This document shows positions 9,749-17,589 of a stretch of 64,000 bases of DNA, piece by piece; within the stretch, counting starts at the first letter, position 1, and each line of letters opens with the position of its first letter. The notes beneath the pieces were generated by a model, which saw nothing but the letters and a program-made list of their open reading frames with translations, made no database searches and had not been told where the DNA came from. Location of the stretch: NCBI GenBank assembly GCA_051306365.1, contig JBPPNC010000033.1:35939-99938 (forward strand), in the 5' to 3' direction. The position numbers and the translations under genes were made by a program. Origin of the DNA: Svornostia sp051306365 (GTDB lineage Bacteria > Actinomycetota > Thermoleophilia > Solirubrobacterales > Solirubrobacteraceae).

Positions 9749-10870
9749 TCAGCCGCGGCGCAGCGAGAGCTTGCGCACGGAATCGCGCTCGCGCCCCGCG
9801 CCGTCGAGGTGCGCGCGCACCCACGTCGCGACCCGTCCCCGCTTCACGGCCTGCGTGCCGCCGGCCCGCAGCCTCAGCGTGATGGTCTTCGACGACGAAC
9901 CCTTGATCGAGAACCGCGCCGCGCCGTACCGGGCGATCCCGCCGGCGGGGCGCTTGTGGTGCAGGCGCACCGTGCCCATGCACCGCGCGCGGCTGCGGCA
10001 CTGCAGGCGGACGGCGACCCGTCCGCTGCGCGCCCGCAGGCTGGTCGAGACGACCTTCACCCGCGCGGCCCCGAGACTGCCCCGCGACTTGGCCACCGTC
10101 GTGCCGGCGACCGTCAGCGCGGCACCGGGGGTCGGCTCTGACGCAGTGCCCGTGGCGGGACCCGACGGCTCACCGGGCTTGTTGCAAGCGATCCGCGGGT
10201 TGACCTCCTGGCTGGCGCCGCCGAGGAAGAGGTAGCGCCCCGCGGCCAGCCACGTGCCGGTCTCACACGGACCCGTGGTGAACAGGCCCGGCGCCGAGGT
10301 GAAGGTGAACGAGGTCAGGGCCAGCGTGCCGAAGCCCGACCCGGTGGCCGGGCCGATCTGAAAGACGGGGCCGAAACCGGGGTCCGTGAGCTTGACCGTC
10401 GACGGCACGACGACGCCGCGGTGCAGCGGGCTCAACGCCTTCATGTGGAAGAGCACCGCGTCGGTCCCGGCGTTGTACATGCGGATCGGGTCGACCTGCG
10501 ACGTGCCGGTGACGTTGCCATTCTTGAACTCGACGGTCGCCTTGCCCGTGCCCAGCAGCGAGGACGCGGCGCAGCGCGGCTCGAAGCCCTGCAGGTCGTC
10601 GGCCTTGCAGACGGTGGCGATCTGGTGCCCGCGGTACTCGAAGCCCTTCGGCATGGCGACGGCGAGCACCTGGAGGGCCGGCTGCGGGCTGCCGGTCACG
10701 GTGCTCTGGAGGCTGACCGTGGCCCCGCTCGCAGGCGACGCGGGATCGACGGTCATGGACAGCATCGTGGTCGCGGCGCTCGCGGGCGCTGCCGTCAGAC
10801 CGAAGACGAGCGCCGCCCCGAGGGCGGCGCGTCGCACCTTACCTGTGATGTCGAACAACGGGCTATGCAT
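9749..10870 (-). CDS. secreted protein, 373 aa, Arg-rich C-terminal domain
   Basis: A clear Sec signal peptide covers residues 1-34 (hydrophobic ALGAALVFGLTAAPASA, cleavage after ASA). Residues 35-240 are beta-rich with many Thr, Gly and Ser, and several Cys that may form disulfides. A linker rich in Pro, Gly and Thr follows. The last 110 residues are basic (KVVSTSLRARSGRVAVRLQC ... RARCMGTVRL), a layout often seen at the C-terminus of secreted proteins of Solirubrobacterales. Catalytic motifs are not evident. The start ATG at 10870 lies 12 nt after a good promoter, with no ribosome binding site. Function unknown; it is probably exported to the cell surface or medium. Confidence 0.8.
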   Translation of the reverse strand: MHSPLFDITGKVRRAALGAALVFGLTAAPASAATTMLSMTVDPASPASGATVSLQSTVTGSPQPALQVLAVAMPKGFEYRGHQIATVCKADDLQGFEPRCAASSLLGTGKATVEFKNGNVTGTSQVDPIRMYNAGTDAVLFHMKALSPLHRGVVVPSTVKLTDPGFGPVFQIGPATGSGFGTLALTSFTFTSAPGLFTTGPCETGTWLAAGRYLFLGGASQEVNPRIACNKPGEPSGPATGTASEPTPGAALTVAGTTVAKSRGSLGAARVKVVSTSLRARSGRVAVRLQCRSRARCMGTVRLHHKRPAGGIARYGAARFSIKGSSSKTITLRLRAGGTQAVKRGRVATWVRAHLDGAGRERDSVRKLSLRRG

Positions 10871-10882
10871 TATGAGCGGGCA

Positions 10883-10911
10883 AGGATAGGCGCCGGTCCA
10901 CCGCTTGACAA
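10883..10911 (-). promoter_or_regulatory. promoter of the secreted-protein gene
   Basis: On the minus strand TTGTCA at 10911-10906, a 17-nt spacer, and TATCCT at 10888-10883 form a good sigma-70-type promoter. The expected start of transcription is about 6 nt before the ATG. The -35 element sits in CTTGACAAG, a palindrome, so a TTGACA hexamer also faces the hydrolase gene on the plus strand. Confidence 0.6.
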
Positions 10912-11559
10912 GTGGAGCTTTCACCACCGATCGGGGGTGCCTATGTGCCCGTTGCACAGGTGTACTCTGCGGCCATCTCGGCTCGTGTGCTCATCCTGCA
11001 CGGCTGGCAGGGCTCGCAGGGCCCACACTGGCAGCGATGGCTCGCCCCGGAGCTGCGCGCTGCCGGCTGCCACGTCCAGCTCCCCGAACTTCCGGACGCG
11101 ATGACGCCGCGGCTTGCCGCGTGGCGATCCGCGCTCGACGATGAGCTCGCCCAGCTGGCCGCGGGCGAAGGCGAGCGCTTGGTCGTGTGCCACTCGCTCG
11201 GATGCATCCTGTGGCTGCACCACGCGGGCCGTACGTCCCCCGGCGCCGCGCACGTCGATCGCGTCCTGCTCAACGCGCCCCCAGGTCCACTCGGCGAGCT
11301 GCCGACCTTCTTCCCGGTGCCGATCGACGCCGCGGCTGTGGCCGACGCTGCGGGGATGACCCGGCTCGTCTGTTCCGACAACGATCCGTACTGTCCCGAA
11401 GGTGCACAGGCGGTCTACGCCGAGCCGCTCGGCATCGCCCGCGACGTGCTGCCCGGGCAGGGTCATCTCAACGTTGACGCCGGCTACGGGCCCTGGCCGG
11501 CGATGCTGGACTGGTGCCTTGGCCGGCGGGCAGACCTCGAGGCGCGGCCGGGCGCCTGA
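10912..11559 (+). CDS. RBBP9/YdeN-type serine hydrolase
   Basis: An alpha/beta-hydrolase of the small serine-hydrolase family (RBBP9/YdeN). The N-terminal strand and turn ARVLILHGWQGSQGPHW and the nucleophile elbow CHSLGC (Ser) are clear. The acid is probably the Asp in VCSDNDPYC, and the catalytic His is in GQGHLN near the C-terminus. The substrate is unknown. The start is uncertain: family similarity only begins at RVLILHG, so GTG codons at 10945 or 10987 are as likely as the ATG at 10912. TTGACA at 10905-10910 would place a -35 element directly before 10912, which favours a later start. Confidence 0.85.
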   Translation: MELSPPIGGAYVPVAQVYSAAISARVLILHGWQGSQGPHWQRWLAPELRAAGCHVQLPELPDAMTPRLAAWRSALDDELAQLAAGEGERLVVCHSLGCILWLHHAGRTSPGAAHVDRVLLNAPPGPLGELPTFFPVPIDAAAVADAAGMTRLVCSDNDPYCPEGAQAVYAEPLGIARDVLPGQGHLNVDAGYGPWPAMLDWCLGRRADLEARPGA

Positions 11560-11565
11560 GCCCGC

Positions 11566-12492
11566 TCACTCCGGCGCGAAGAAGGGCGTCGACGCGTAGC
11601 GCTCGCCGGAATCCGGCAGAACCACGACGATCCTCTTGCCCTGCGACGCGGGCCGCGCGGCGAGCTGCAGCGCCCCCGCCAGGGCCGCCCCGCACGACAG
11701 GCCGGCGAGCACGCCCTCGGTGCGGGCCACGAGCCGCGCGGTCTCGATCGCGTCCTCGTCGTCGATCGGGATGACCTCGTCAAGGATCTCCCGATTGAGG
11801 ACCGCCGGGACGAATCCCGCGCCGATGCCCTGGATCTTGTGGGCGCCCGCGGTGCCGCCGGACAGGACCGAGGACGACTTCGGCTCGACGGCCACGACCT
11901 GCAGCTTCGGGTTGCGCGCCTTCAGCGCCTCCCCGGCCCCGGTGATCGTGCCGCCCGTGCCGACGCCCGCGACGAGGATGTCGACGTCGCCGTCCATCGC
12001 CTCCCAGATCTCCGGCCCGGTGCCCTCCCGGTGCGCCGCCGGGTTCGCGGGGTTGGAGAACTGGTCGGGGAGGAACACGTCGTCACGGGTCGCCAACGCG
12101 CGGGCGGCCGCGACGGCCTCGTTCATGCCGCCCATCGACTCGGTGATCTCGACGCGGGCGCCGTAGAGCTTCAGCAGCGCCTCGCGCTCGCGGCTCATGC
12201 CCTGCGGCAGCGTGAGCACGAGGTCGTAACCCTTCGCGGCGCACACGAAGGCCAGCGCGATCCCGGTGTTGCCCGATGTCGCCTCGACGATCGTGGTGCG
12301 CCCGGGCTCGATGCGCCCCTCCCGCTCGGCGGCCTCGATCATCGCCACGCCGATGCGGTCCTTGACCGAGCCCCCCGGGTTGGCGACCTCGAGCTTGCCG
12401 AAGATCCGCACGCCCTCGGGGGCGATCCGGGTGAGCTCGACCATCGGCGTGCGGCCGACATGCTCTGCGATGTTGATCGGGATTCGCGCCAT
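11566..12492 (-). CDS. cysK: cysteine synthase A (O-acetylserine sulfhydrylase)
   Basis: CysK makes L-cysteine from O-acetylserine and sulfide with PLP. The 308-aa length is normal. The PLP lysine is in NPGGSVKDRIG, the substrate-binding loop in EATSGNTGIALAF, and the phosphate-binding loop in VGTGGTITG. The C-terminus keeps VVLPDSGERY. TAGAGT lies 9 nt before the ATG and no ribosome binding site is seen, so it may be leaderless. It is 30 kb away from the sulfate uptake operon and is not linked to a serine acetyltransferase. It is convergent with the serine hydrolase gene. Confidence 0.97.
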   Translation of the reverse strand: MARIPINIAEHVGRTPMVELTRIAPEGVRIFGKLEVANPGGSVKDRIGVAMIEAAEREGRIEPGRTTIVEATSGNTGIALAFVCAAKGYDLVLTLPQGMSREREALLKLYGARVEITESMGGMNEAVAAARALATRDDVFLPDQFSNPANPAAHREGTGPEIWEAMDGDVDILVAGVGTGGTITGAGEALKARNPKLQVVAVEPKSSSVLSGGTAGAHKIQGIGAGFVPAVLNREILDEVIPIDDEDAIETARLVARTEGVLAGLSCGAALAGALQLAARPASQGKRIVVVLPDSGERYASTPFFAPE

Positions 12493-12659
12493 TCATCGCA
12501 CACTCTAAGTGCCGCGGCAGGCAGTGCCCTCCGGCAGGGGGAATCCCCAAAGAGGTCGAATGATCGTCCGGGACTGCGGTGTCGCGCTCCCGGGATCACC
12601 GGTTCCCGCCGGAAAGACAGGTACCCGACCGGCTCCCGATCGCCCCGGAGACTTCTCAG
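12493..12659. other. 167-nt gap between divergent cysK and a small gene, with hairpins
   Basis: It contains the cysK -10 box (TAGAGT, 12507-12502) and, toward the plus-strand gene, short inverted repeats (CCGG ... CCGG near 12599-12612 and GCCGG ... CCGGC over 12608-12633). GGAG about 9 nt before the ATG at 12660 is a ribosome binding site. I looked for riboswitch signatures (SAM-I, TPP, c-di-AMP, cobalamin, fluoride) and saw none. The function of the hairpins is unknown. Confidence 0.3.
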
Positions 12660-12857
12660 ATGGCTGCCATGCCCCAACCCCAGCCCGAGCCCCGCGCGCT
12701 GCCCGACGCGCGCGCCGCGACCGGCGTCACGCTGCGGGTCGACTTCTCGACCGGCCGCATCCTCGGCCCCGTCGACCCCGCCGACCTGCACCTCACGCGC
12801 GCCAGCGGCGAGCACGATGCCGAACTGACGGACCTTCCCCGCCGCCGGCCGGAGTAG
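12660..12857 (+). CDS. small hypothetical protein, 65 aa
   Basis: The ATG at 12660 has GGAG 9 nt upstream, and the frame has very high G/C at third positions, which supports real coding. The first 20 residues are rich in Pro, Gln and Ala and probably disordered; residues 22-50 (TGVTLRVDFSTGRILGPVDP) look like a small beta domain. No membrane segment or cysteine is present. I do not recognise the family. The K+ channel gene begins 38 nt downstream on the same strand, so they may form an operon. Confidence 0.5.
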   Translation: MAAMPQPQPEPRALPDARAATGVTLRVDFSTGRILGPVDPADLHLTRASGEHDAELTDLPRRRPE

Positions 12858-12894
12858 GGTCGGCGCGCCGGCGCAGTGCGCGCCGGACCTGCCC

Positions 12895-13563
12895 ATGACC
12901 AACCCGCCCGACGCAGGATTCCGCCGCCAGCGCTTTGCGCTCGTCATGGTGCTGTCACTCGGTACCGTCCTCCTGACGATCGCCACCCCGCAGGCCGACG
13001 GCACGCGGGCCATCGCACTCTTCCTGCAGGGCCTGGCGCTGATCGTGGCCATCGTCGCGGCGCGCGATCACGAGCGGCTGCGCCAGCAGACGGCCATCCT
13101 CCTGATGGTCGCGCTGCTCAGCGCGTGCGCGCTCGCCGGCCTGGGCGTGCTGACCGATGACGTGCGCGTGCTCGCGTCCCTGTCGATCGCCGTCGCCACG
13201 CCCGCCGTCATGGTCCGGGGCCTCGTCCGCCTGCTGCGCGAGCGCGGCGTCGTGCTGCAGGCCGTCTTCGGGGCGCTCGCGCTGTACCTGCAGATCGGGT
13301 TGATCTTCGCCTTCGCCGCCGCCGGCATCGGCTCGGCGCAGGGCACGCCCTTCTTCGGCGGCAACGATCCCCAGTCGATCAGCGAGTTCGTCTACTTCAG
13401 CTTCACCACGATGTCCACGACCGGCTACGGCGACCTTACGCCCGCCACGTCGCTCGGGCGCTCGCTCGCCGTGCTCGAGATGCTCGTCGGGCAGATCTAT
13501 CTCGTGACGGTCGTGGGCTTGCTCGTGGGGAACATCGGCCGACCGCGGCCGATGGCCCCCTGA
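12895..13563 (+). CDS. two-pore-type potassium channel protein
   Basis: A 222-aa membrane protein with the potassium selectivity filter TTGYGD at about residues 174-179 in the pore-loop context SFTTMSTTGYGDLTP. Before it lie four hydrophobic segments (roughly residues 15-32, 40-55, 65-83, 88-105) and the helix at 123-142; a last helix follows the filter (LAVLEMLVGQIYLVTVVGLLV). It belongs to the Ion_trans_2 family. There is no cytoplasmic RCK/TrkA domain, so gating by ligand is not indicated. It lies in the plasma membrane. Confidence 0.9.
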   Translation: MTNPPDAGFRRQRFALVMVLSLGTVLLTIATPQADGTRAIALFLQGLALIVAIVAARDHERLRQQTAILLMVALLSACALAGLGVLTDDVRVLASLSIAVATPAVMVRGLVRLLRERGVVLQAVFGALALYLQIGLIFAFAAAGIGSAQGTPFFGGNDPQSISEFVYFSFTTMSTTGYGDLTPATSLGRSLAVLEMLVGQIYLVTVVGLLVGNIGRPRPMAP

Positions 13564-13566
13564 CGA

Positions 13567-13812
13567 TCAGTTGCGCGGCACCGACGCCGTCGCGTCGGCG
13601 ACGACGAGGTTCTTCACGAGTTCGGCCATGCCGAGGATCTCGACCACCGAGGAGCCCTGCGACGCCTGGAAGTACACCGTGTCCTCCTGGCCCCCGGGAG
13701 CCGCAACCGTGAAGGCGACGAGCACGCTGCGCACCTCCGCGCCGTCACCATGCTGGTCCTCGACGGCGGAGACCAGACGCCCCACCGTGTCATCGATACG
13801 GCTGCGCTCCAT
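13567..13812 (-). CDS. hypothetical protein, 81 aa
   Basis: I chose the ATG at 13812 because GAGGAGAG lies 6-7 nt before it; a longer start at 13860 would add a poorly conserved stretch. The product is soluble and looks like a small alpha/beta domain (SVLVAFTVAAPGGQEDTVYF), with a C-terminal helix. No cysteines or motifs are visible. It converges on the K+ channel gene, with the stops 3 nt apart. I do not recognise the family. Confidence 0.5.
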   Translation of the reverse strand: MERSRIDDTVGRLVSAVEDQHGDGAEVRSVLVAFTVAAPGGQEDTVYFQASQGSSVVEILGMAELVKNLVVADATASVPRN

Positions 13813-13895
13813 CGCGCTCTCCTCGTGTCGTTCGTCGTGCGAACCTGGGAGAAAGCACATCCGACGCGCCGGACGGAACGGCGACCTCAGTACTC

Positions 13896-14288
13896 TTAGA
13901 TATAGTACATCGCAGCGCCGGCGTCGCGCTGCTCGCGCTCGATGACGTCGGCGATGGTGGTGCTCTCGAGCACCGCGCGCGCCGCGCGGGCGGCATCCCC
14001 CAGGACCCCGACGGAGTCCCGGCCGAGCGGGCCATCGAGCAGCTCGACGACCTCGAGCACCGTGATCTCCGCGGGCGCCTTCGCAAACGCGTAGCCGCCC
14101 TTCACGCCGCGCTGGCTGCGCAGCAGGCCCGCGCGCCGGAGCGTCGCGAACAGCTGCTCGAGGAACTGCACGGGGATGTCCCGGCGCCGCGCGAGCTCGC
14201 CCAGCGGGACGGGCGCGTCGCCCCCGGTCTTTCCGAGTTCGGCGAGCGCCTGCAGCGCGTAGGGACTTTTCGAGGTGATCGAGATCAC
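13896..14288 (-). CDS. Rrf2-family transcriptional regulator
   Basis: A 130-aa winged-helix regulator. The Rrf2 signature is clear: SPYALQALAELG at the start, the recognition region RRDIPVQFLEQLFATLRRAG, and the wing LRSQRGVKGGYAFAK. Many Rrf2 proteins sense Fe-S clusters through three cysteines in the second half; this one has no cysteine, so it cannot bind a cluster that way. I chose GTG at 14288 rather than an upstream start because the conserved helix begins there. It is divergent from the VanZ gene, with only 17 nt between starts, so the two promoters overlap and it may control that gene. Confidence 0.85.
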   Translation of the reverse strand: MISITSKSPYALQALAELGKTGGDAPVPLGELARRRDIPVQFLEQLFATLRRAGLLRSQRGVKGGYAFAKAPAEITVLEVVELLDGPLGRDSVGVLGDAARAARAVLESTTIADVIEREQRDAGAAMYYI

Positions 14289-14305
14289 GGCGGTAGCGTC
14301 AGGGT

Positions 14306-14656
14306 ATGCCACCCGCCGTACGGTTCGCACCGGCCCTCGCGCTCATGGGCCTCATCTTCCACCTCTCGGCCCAGCCGGACCTGAGCTCCGGCATCGAGGG
14401 CTGGGACTTCCTGCTGCGCAAGCTCGGCCACATGGCCGTCTTCGGCACGCTGTACGCGCTGCTGTGGTGGGCGATGCCCCATCAGCCGATCGCGGCCGCC
14501 GTGATCGCCGTGCTCTACGCCGCCGGCGACGAGTGGCACCAGTCCTTCACGGAGGGCCGGCACGGCACGCCGGTCGACATCCTCATCGATGCGACGGGCG
14601 TGCTCGTCGCCTACCTGCTGATCAGCGTCAGGCAGCGTCCTCGAACGCTCCCTTGA
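14306..14656 (+). CDS. VanZ-family membrane protein
   Basis: A 116-aa membrane protein of the VanZ family. Hydrophobic segments are near residues 5-18, 38-55 and 59-74, with a last one at 94-110. The family core KLGHMAVFGTLYAL and the motif AAGDEWHQSFTEGRHGTPVD are present. The family is linked to teicoplanin resistance in some hosts, but most members have no proven role. TAGCGT lies 6 nt before the ATG, so it is probably leaderless. The 3' end overlaps a decayed gene on the other strand. Confidence 0.85.
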   Translation: MPPAVRFAPALALMGLIFHLSAQPDLSSGIEGWDFLLRKLGHMAVFGTLYALLWWAMPHQPIAAAVIAVLYAAGDEWHQSFTEGRHGTPVDILIDATGVLVAYLLISVRQRPRTLP

Positions 14657-15000
14657 GCGTGTGGACCTCGCGCCCGCCCCAGTGGCCGTCGCCGCCGTGC
14701 CACCAGAGCCCGAGCGAACCGAGCCGGCGCTGTTCGAGCCCGCGAGGATGTGCTCGGTGTTGCGCAGGTACGTCGCAACTTGACGAGGTCGACCGCCGAC
14801 GGGTGCAGGCCGGTGTGGCCGCCGCAGTGCTTCGGGCTGTTCCCGTCACGCTCGACGATCCTGCCGCCCGCGGCGACGTTGTCGCGGTTGTAGACCATCG
14901 CCGCGGTCTCCTCCTCACCGTCATCGACCCACCAGCGCACGTTCGGCACGCCCGCCTTCGAGAACACAGGGATCGGGGAGAGGATCGACGGTCCCCCGAT
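14628..15000 (-). pseudogene. decayed gene fragment, at least two frameshifts
   Basis: Between the VanZ gene and the HDOD-LuxR gene, coding-like minus-strand segments jump between frames: first VFSKAGVPNVRWWVDDGEEE then AAMVYNRDNVAAGGRIVERD, later YLRNTEHILAGSNSA in a second frame, and finally LGLWWHGGDGHWGGREVHTL in a third, ending at TGA 14630-14628. The upstream end runs into the stop of the HDOD-LuxR gene without a start codon, so the N-terminus is lost. The last 29 nt overlap the VanZ gene. Trp-, Gly- and His-rich C-terminal text suggests a carbohydrate- or wall-related enzyme, but I do not recognise it. Confidence 0.55.
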
Positions 15001-15006
15001 CGGGTC

Positions 15007-16146
15007 CTACAGCCAGCCGCGCTCCGTGGCGATGAGGACGGCCTGCGCACGGTCGACGGCGCCGAGCTTGCCGTAGATGTTGTGCAGGTGCGTGCGCACC
15101 GTGCTCGTGGAGAGGTTCAGCTCCAGGGCGATCTGCTTGTAGACCTTGCCCTCGGAGAGGCGCTTGAGCACCTCGACCTCGCGGCTGGAGAGCGGGCACG
15201 GGTCGACCTGGCGCGTCCGGCCGGTGACCGGGTACGGCAGGTCGTACATCACCGTGCGCAGCTCCGCCGGGCCGAGCCCGATGACGCGGGCGCACTTCAG
15301 CAGCTCCTGCGGGCTGACCGCTCCACCCTGCGCGTAGTGCGCGAGCATGTCGGCCAGGCGGACGAATGCGGCCTCGCCGGTCGCATCCTCGGAGTGGTGG
15401 CGCTCGATGATCGAGGCGACCGACTTGGGCAGACCCCACCGGCGGGCGAGGACCCCGCCGACCAGCGCGTGGTCGACGCCGAGCTCACGGCGCTCGCGGT
15501 GGATGCGCTCCTCGGGCGTGCGGGCGCCCTGATGCACCTGGCCAGGGTACCCCGGGTAGGCGTGCATGAGGACGAGCTTGCCGATGTCGTGCAGGAGCGC
15601 CGTGACCATGAGGCGGTCGCGGTGCTCGTAGCCGGTCTCCTGCGCGATCCGCTCGGCGGCGCGCTGGGTCGCCACGCCGTGCAGGCGGAAGCGCTCGGGC
15701 GCGGCCTCCCACACGGAGGAGCGCTCGAAGAAGTCGAAGGTGCGAGCGCGGGTCGCGAGGGCGTGGACGGCCTCGGGCGACAGCAGCTCGACGGACTGGA
15801 CGACGGACTCGACGCGGCCGCGGCTCTTGCCCTCGACCTGGTTGCCGAGGCGCAGCACGCTGATGACCAGCGCGACGTCGGACTCGACGGCGGCGACGAC
15901 GTCACCGCTGGAGACGCGCTCCTGGGTCACGAGGCGGATCAGGCGGTTGCGGGACTCCGCGAGGGCCGGGAACGCTTCGAGAGCCTCGAAGGCAGCGGTG
16001 AGGCGCCGGCCATGGCCCTCGTTGTGGCGACGAGCGTTGTTGCTGCCGCCCTTCTGCTGCTCATTCTGGGCCATCGTGTCGCGCGCCGTTGTCGCGGATG
16101 CGTTCATCGGAGGTGTGTTCCCCTGCTGGTCGTCCGTCGTAATCAC
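15007..16146 (-). CDS. HDOD-domain protein with C-terminal LuxR DNA-binding domain
   Basis: A 379-aa regulator. Residues about 50-280 form an HDOD domain (metal-independent relative of HD phosphohydrolases), and retain TALLHDIGK and nearby histidines. Residues about 315-379 are a LuxR helix-turn-helix: LSSREVEVLKRLSEGKVYKQ then STVRTHLHNIYGKLG. The first 45 residues are hydrophilic and probably disordered. HDOD domains usually sit in signalling proteins; direct fusion to a LuxR domain suggests a one-component regulator. The start may be GTG at 16146 or the ATG at about residue 14. It follows gltX by 55 nt on the same strand. Confidence 0.85.
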   Translation of the reverse strand: MITTDDQQGNTPPMNASATTARDTMAQNEQQKGGSNNARRHNEGHGRRLTAAFEALEAFPALAESRNRLIRLVTQERVSSGDVVAAVESDVALVISVLRLGNQVEGKSRGRVESVVQSVELLSPEAVHALATRARTFDFFERSSVWEAAPERFRLHGVATQRAAERIAQETGYEHRDRLMVTALLHDIGKLVLMHAYPGYPGQVHQGARTPEERIHRERRELGVDHALVGGVLARRWGLPKSVASIIERHHSEDATGEAAFVRLADMLAHYAQGGAVSPQELLKCARVIGLGPAELRTVMYDLPYPVTGRTRQVDPCPLSSREVEVLKRLSEGKVYKQIALELNLSTSTVRTHLHNIYGKLGAVDRAQAVLIATERGWL

Positions 16147-16201
16147 ACCGGGTTATCGGCAGGCGTGGACAGATGATTGAACGCAGACCTTGCTCCCCGG
16201 A

Positions 16202-17536
16202 TCATCCTGACGCCAAGGCCCGGTCGATGCGCCGGATCGCCTCGTCACGCCCCAGGACCTCCAGCGTCTCGAAAATGCCCGGGGATACGGCGGTTCCGGC
16301 GAGCGCCACGCGGATCGGCTGGAAGACCTGCTTGGGCTTCGCGCCCCGCTGGTCGACCACCTGCCGCAGTGCCGCGTCAATGGACGAAACGTCGAACGCG
16401 GGCAGATCGGCCAGCGCGACGCGCGCGTCGGCCAGGGCGGCTCGGCCCTCGTCGTCGAGCCACTTCTCGCGCGCCTTCGGGTCGTCTCCCGGGCCGTCGA
16501 AGATGAACCCGGCGAGCGGCCAGAAGTCGTCGAGGGTCTGCATCTTCTCCCGGCTGATCTCCACTGCGGGCTCCAGGCCGGTGCGGCCGGTGTGGCGCTC
16601 CAGGCGGGTCGTGAGCTGCGCCGTCGTGAGCTCTCGGACGTAGCGCCCGTTGAGCCAGCGCAGCTTCTGCTCGTCGAACCGCGCGGGGTTCTTCGAGACC
16701 CGGGTGATGTCGAAGCGGTCGACGAGCTGCGACGTCGAGATGATCGTCTCGTCGTCGGGGTCGCCCCAGCCGAGCAGCGCGAGGTAGTTGCGGACCGCCT
16801 CCGGGAGGTAGCCGGCGTCGCGCAGCTCCTGCACCGACGCCGCGCCGTGGCGCTTGGAGAGCTTCTTGCCGTCCGGGCCGTGCAGCAGCGGAAGGTGCGC
16901 GAACGTGGGCGGCTCGGCGCCGAGGGCCTCGTAGACGAGCAGCTGCTTCGGCGTGTTCGACAGGTGGTCCTCGCCGCGGACGACGTGGGTGATCGCCATG
17001 TCGAGGTCGTCGACGGCCACGGCGAAGTTGTAGAGCACGCTGCCGTCCGCCCGGGCGATGACGGGGTCGTCGAGGTGGCGGTGCTCGAAGGTCGTGTCGC
17101 CGCGGATGAGGTCGTGCACGGTGGTGCTGCCCTCGTCGGGGACCTTCAGGCGGATCGCGCCGTGGGCCTCCGGCGTGCCGCGGAAGCCCGCCGACGCGCC
17201 GTGTTCGGCCTTGTGGGCCTTGACGTCGTCGGCGGTCGCCGACGAGTGGTAGGCGTGGCCGCTGTCGATGAGCCCGCGCAACGCCTCGGCGTGCCGGTCG
17301 GCCCGTGCGTACTGGCTGATCGGGCCCTCGTCCCAGTCGAGGTCGAGCCAGCGCAGCGCGTCGAGGATCTGCTCGACGTTCTCGGGCGTCGAGCGCTCGC
17401 GATCGGTGTCCTCGATACGCAGCACGAAGGTGCCGCCGGACTGGCGCGCCATGAGCCAGTTGTAGAGCGCAGCACGAGCGCCGCCGACGTGCAGGGCCCC
17501 GGTCGGCGAAGGGGCGAAACGGACCCGCATGGACAT
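16202..17536 (-). CDS. gltX: glutamyl-tRNA synthetase
   Basis: A 444-aa class I synthetase that charges tRNA-Glu, and probably tRNA-Gln as well, since GatCAB is encoded nearby and no GlnRS is seen. The HIGH-type motif is in FAPSPTGALHVGGARAALYN and the KMSKS-type motif reads KLSKRHGA. Length is at the lower end for bacterial GltX, with a short anticodon-binding part. TAGGTT lies 6 nt before the ATG at 17536 with no ribosome binding site. It is divergent from endonuclease IV. Confidence 0.96.
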   Translation of the reverse strand: MSMRVRFAPSPTGALHVGGARAALYNWLMARQSGGTFVLRIEDTDRERSTPENVEQILDALRWLDLDWDEGPISQYARADRHAEALRGLIDSGHAYHSSATADDVKAHKAEHGASAGFRGTPEAHGAIRLKVPDEGSTTVHDLIRGDTTFEHRHLDDPVIARADGSVLYNFAVAVDDLDMAITHVVRGEDHLSNTPKQLLVYEALGAEPPTFAHLPLLHGPDGKKLSKRHGAASVQELRDAGYLPEAVRNYLALLGWGDPDDETIISTSQLVDRFDITRVSKNPARFDEQKLRWLNGRYVRELTTAQLTTRLERHTGRTGLEPAVEISREKMQTLDDFWPLAGFIFDGPGDDPKAREKWLDDEGRAALADARVALADLPAFDVSSIDAALRQVVDQRGAKPKQVFQPIRVALAGTAVSPGIFETLEVLGRDEAIRRIDRALASG

Positions 17537-17542
17537 TTCGTC

Positions 17543-17548
17543 AACCTA
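17543..17548 (-). promoter_or_regulatory. -10 box of leaderless gltX promoter
   Basis: TAGGTT ends 6 nt before the gltX ATG; no Shine-Dalgarno sequence is present. Confidence 0.5.
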
Positions 17549-17574
17549 GCGTGCCGGGTCCAGACCGCGCGCTC

Positions 17575-17580
17575 TATTCT
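17575..17580 (+). promoter_or_regulatory. -10 box before nfo
   Basis: TATTCT lies 9 nt before the nfo ATG at 17590, with no ribosome binding site between them. The nfo message would have a leader of at most a few nt. Confidence 0.5.
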
Positions 17581-17589
17581 GCGGCGCCC

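Noticed and set aside
12493..12659. Possible riboswitch or T-box between cysK and the small gene
   Set aside because: Hairpins are visible, but no conserved core of any riboswitch class that I know could be matched.
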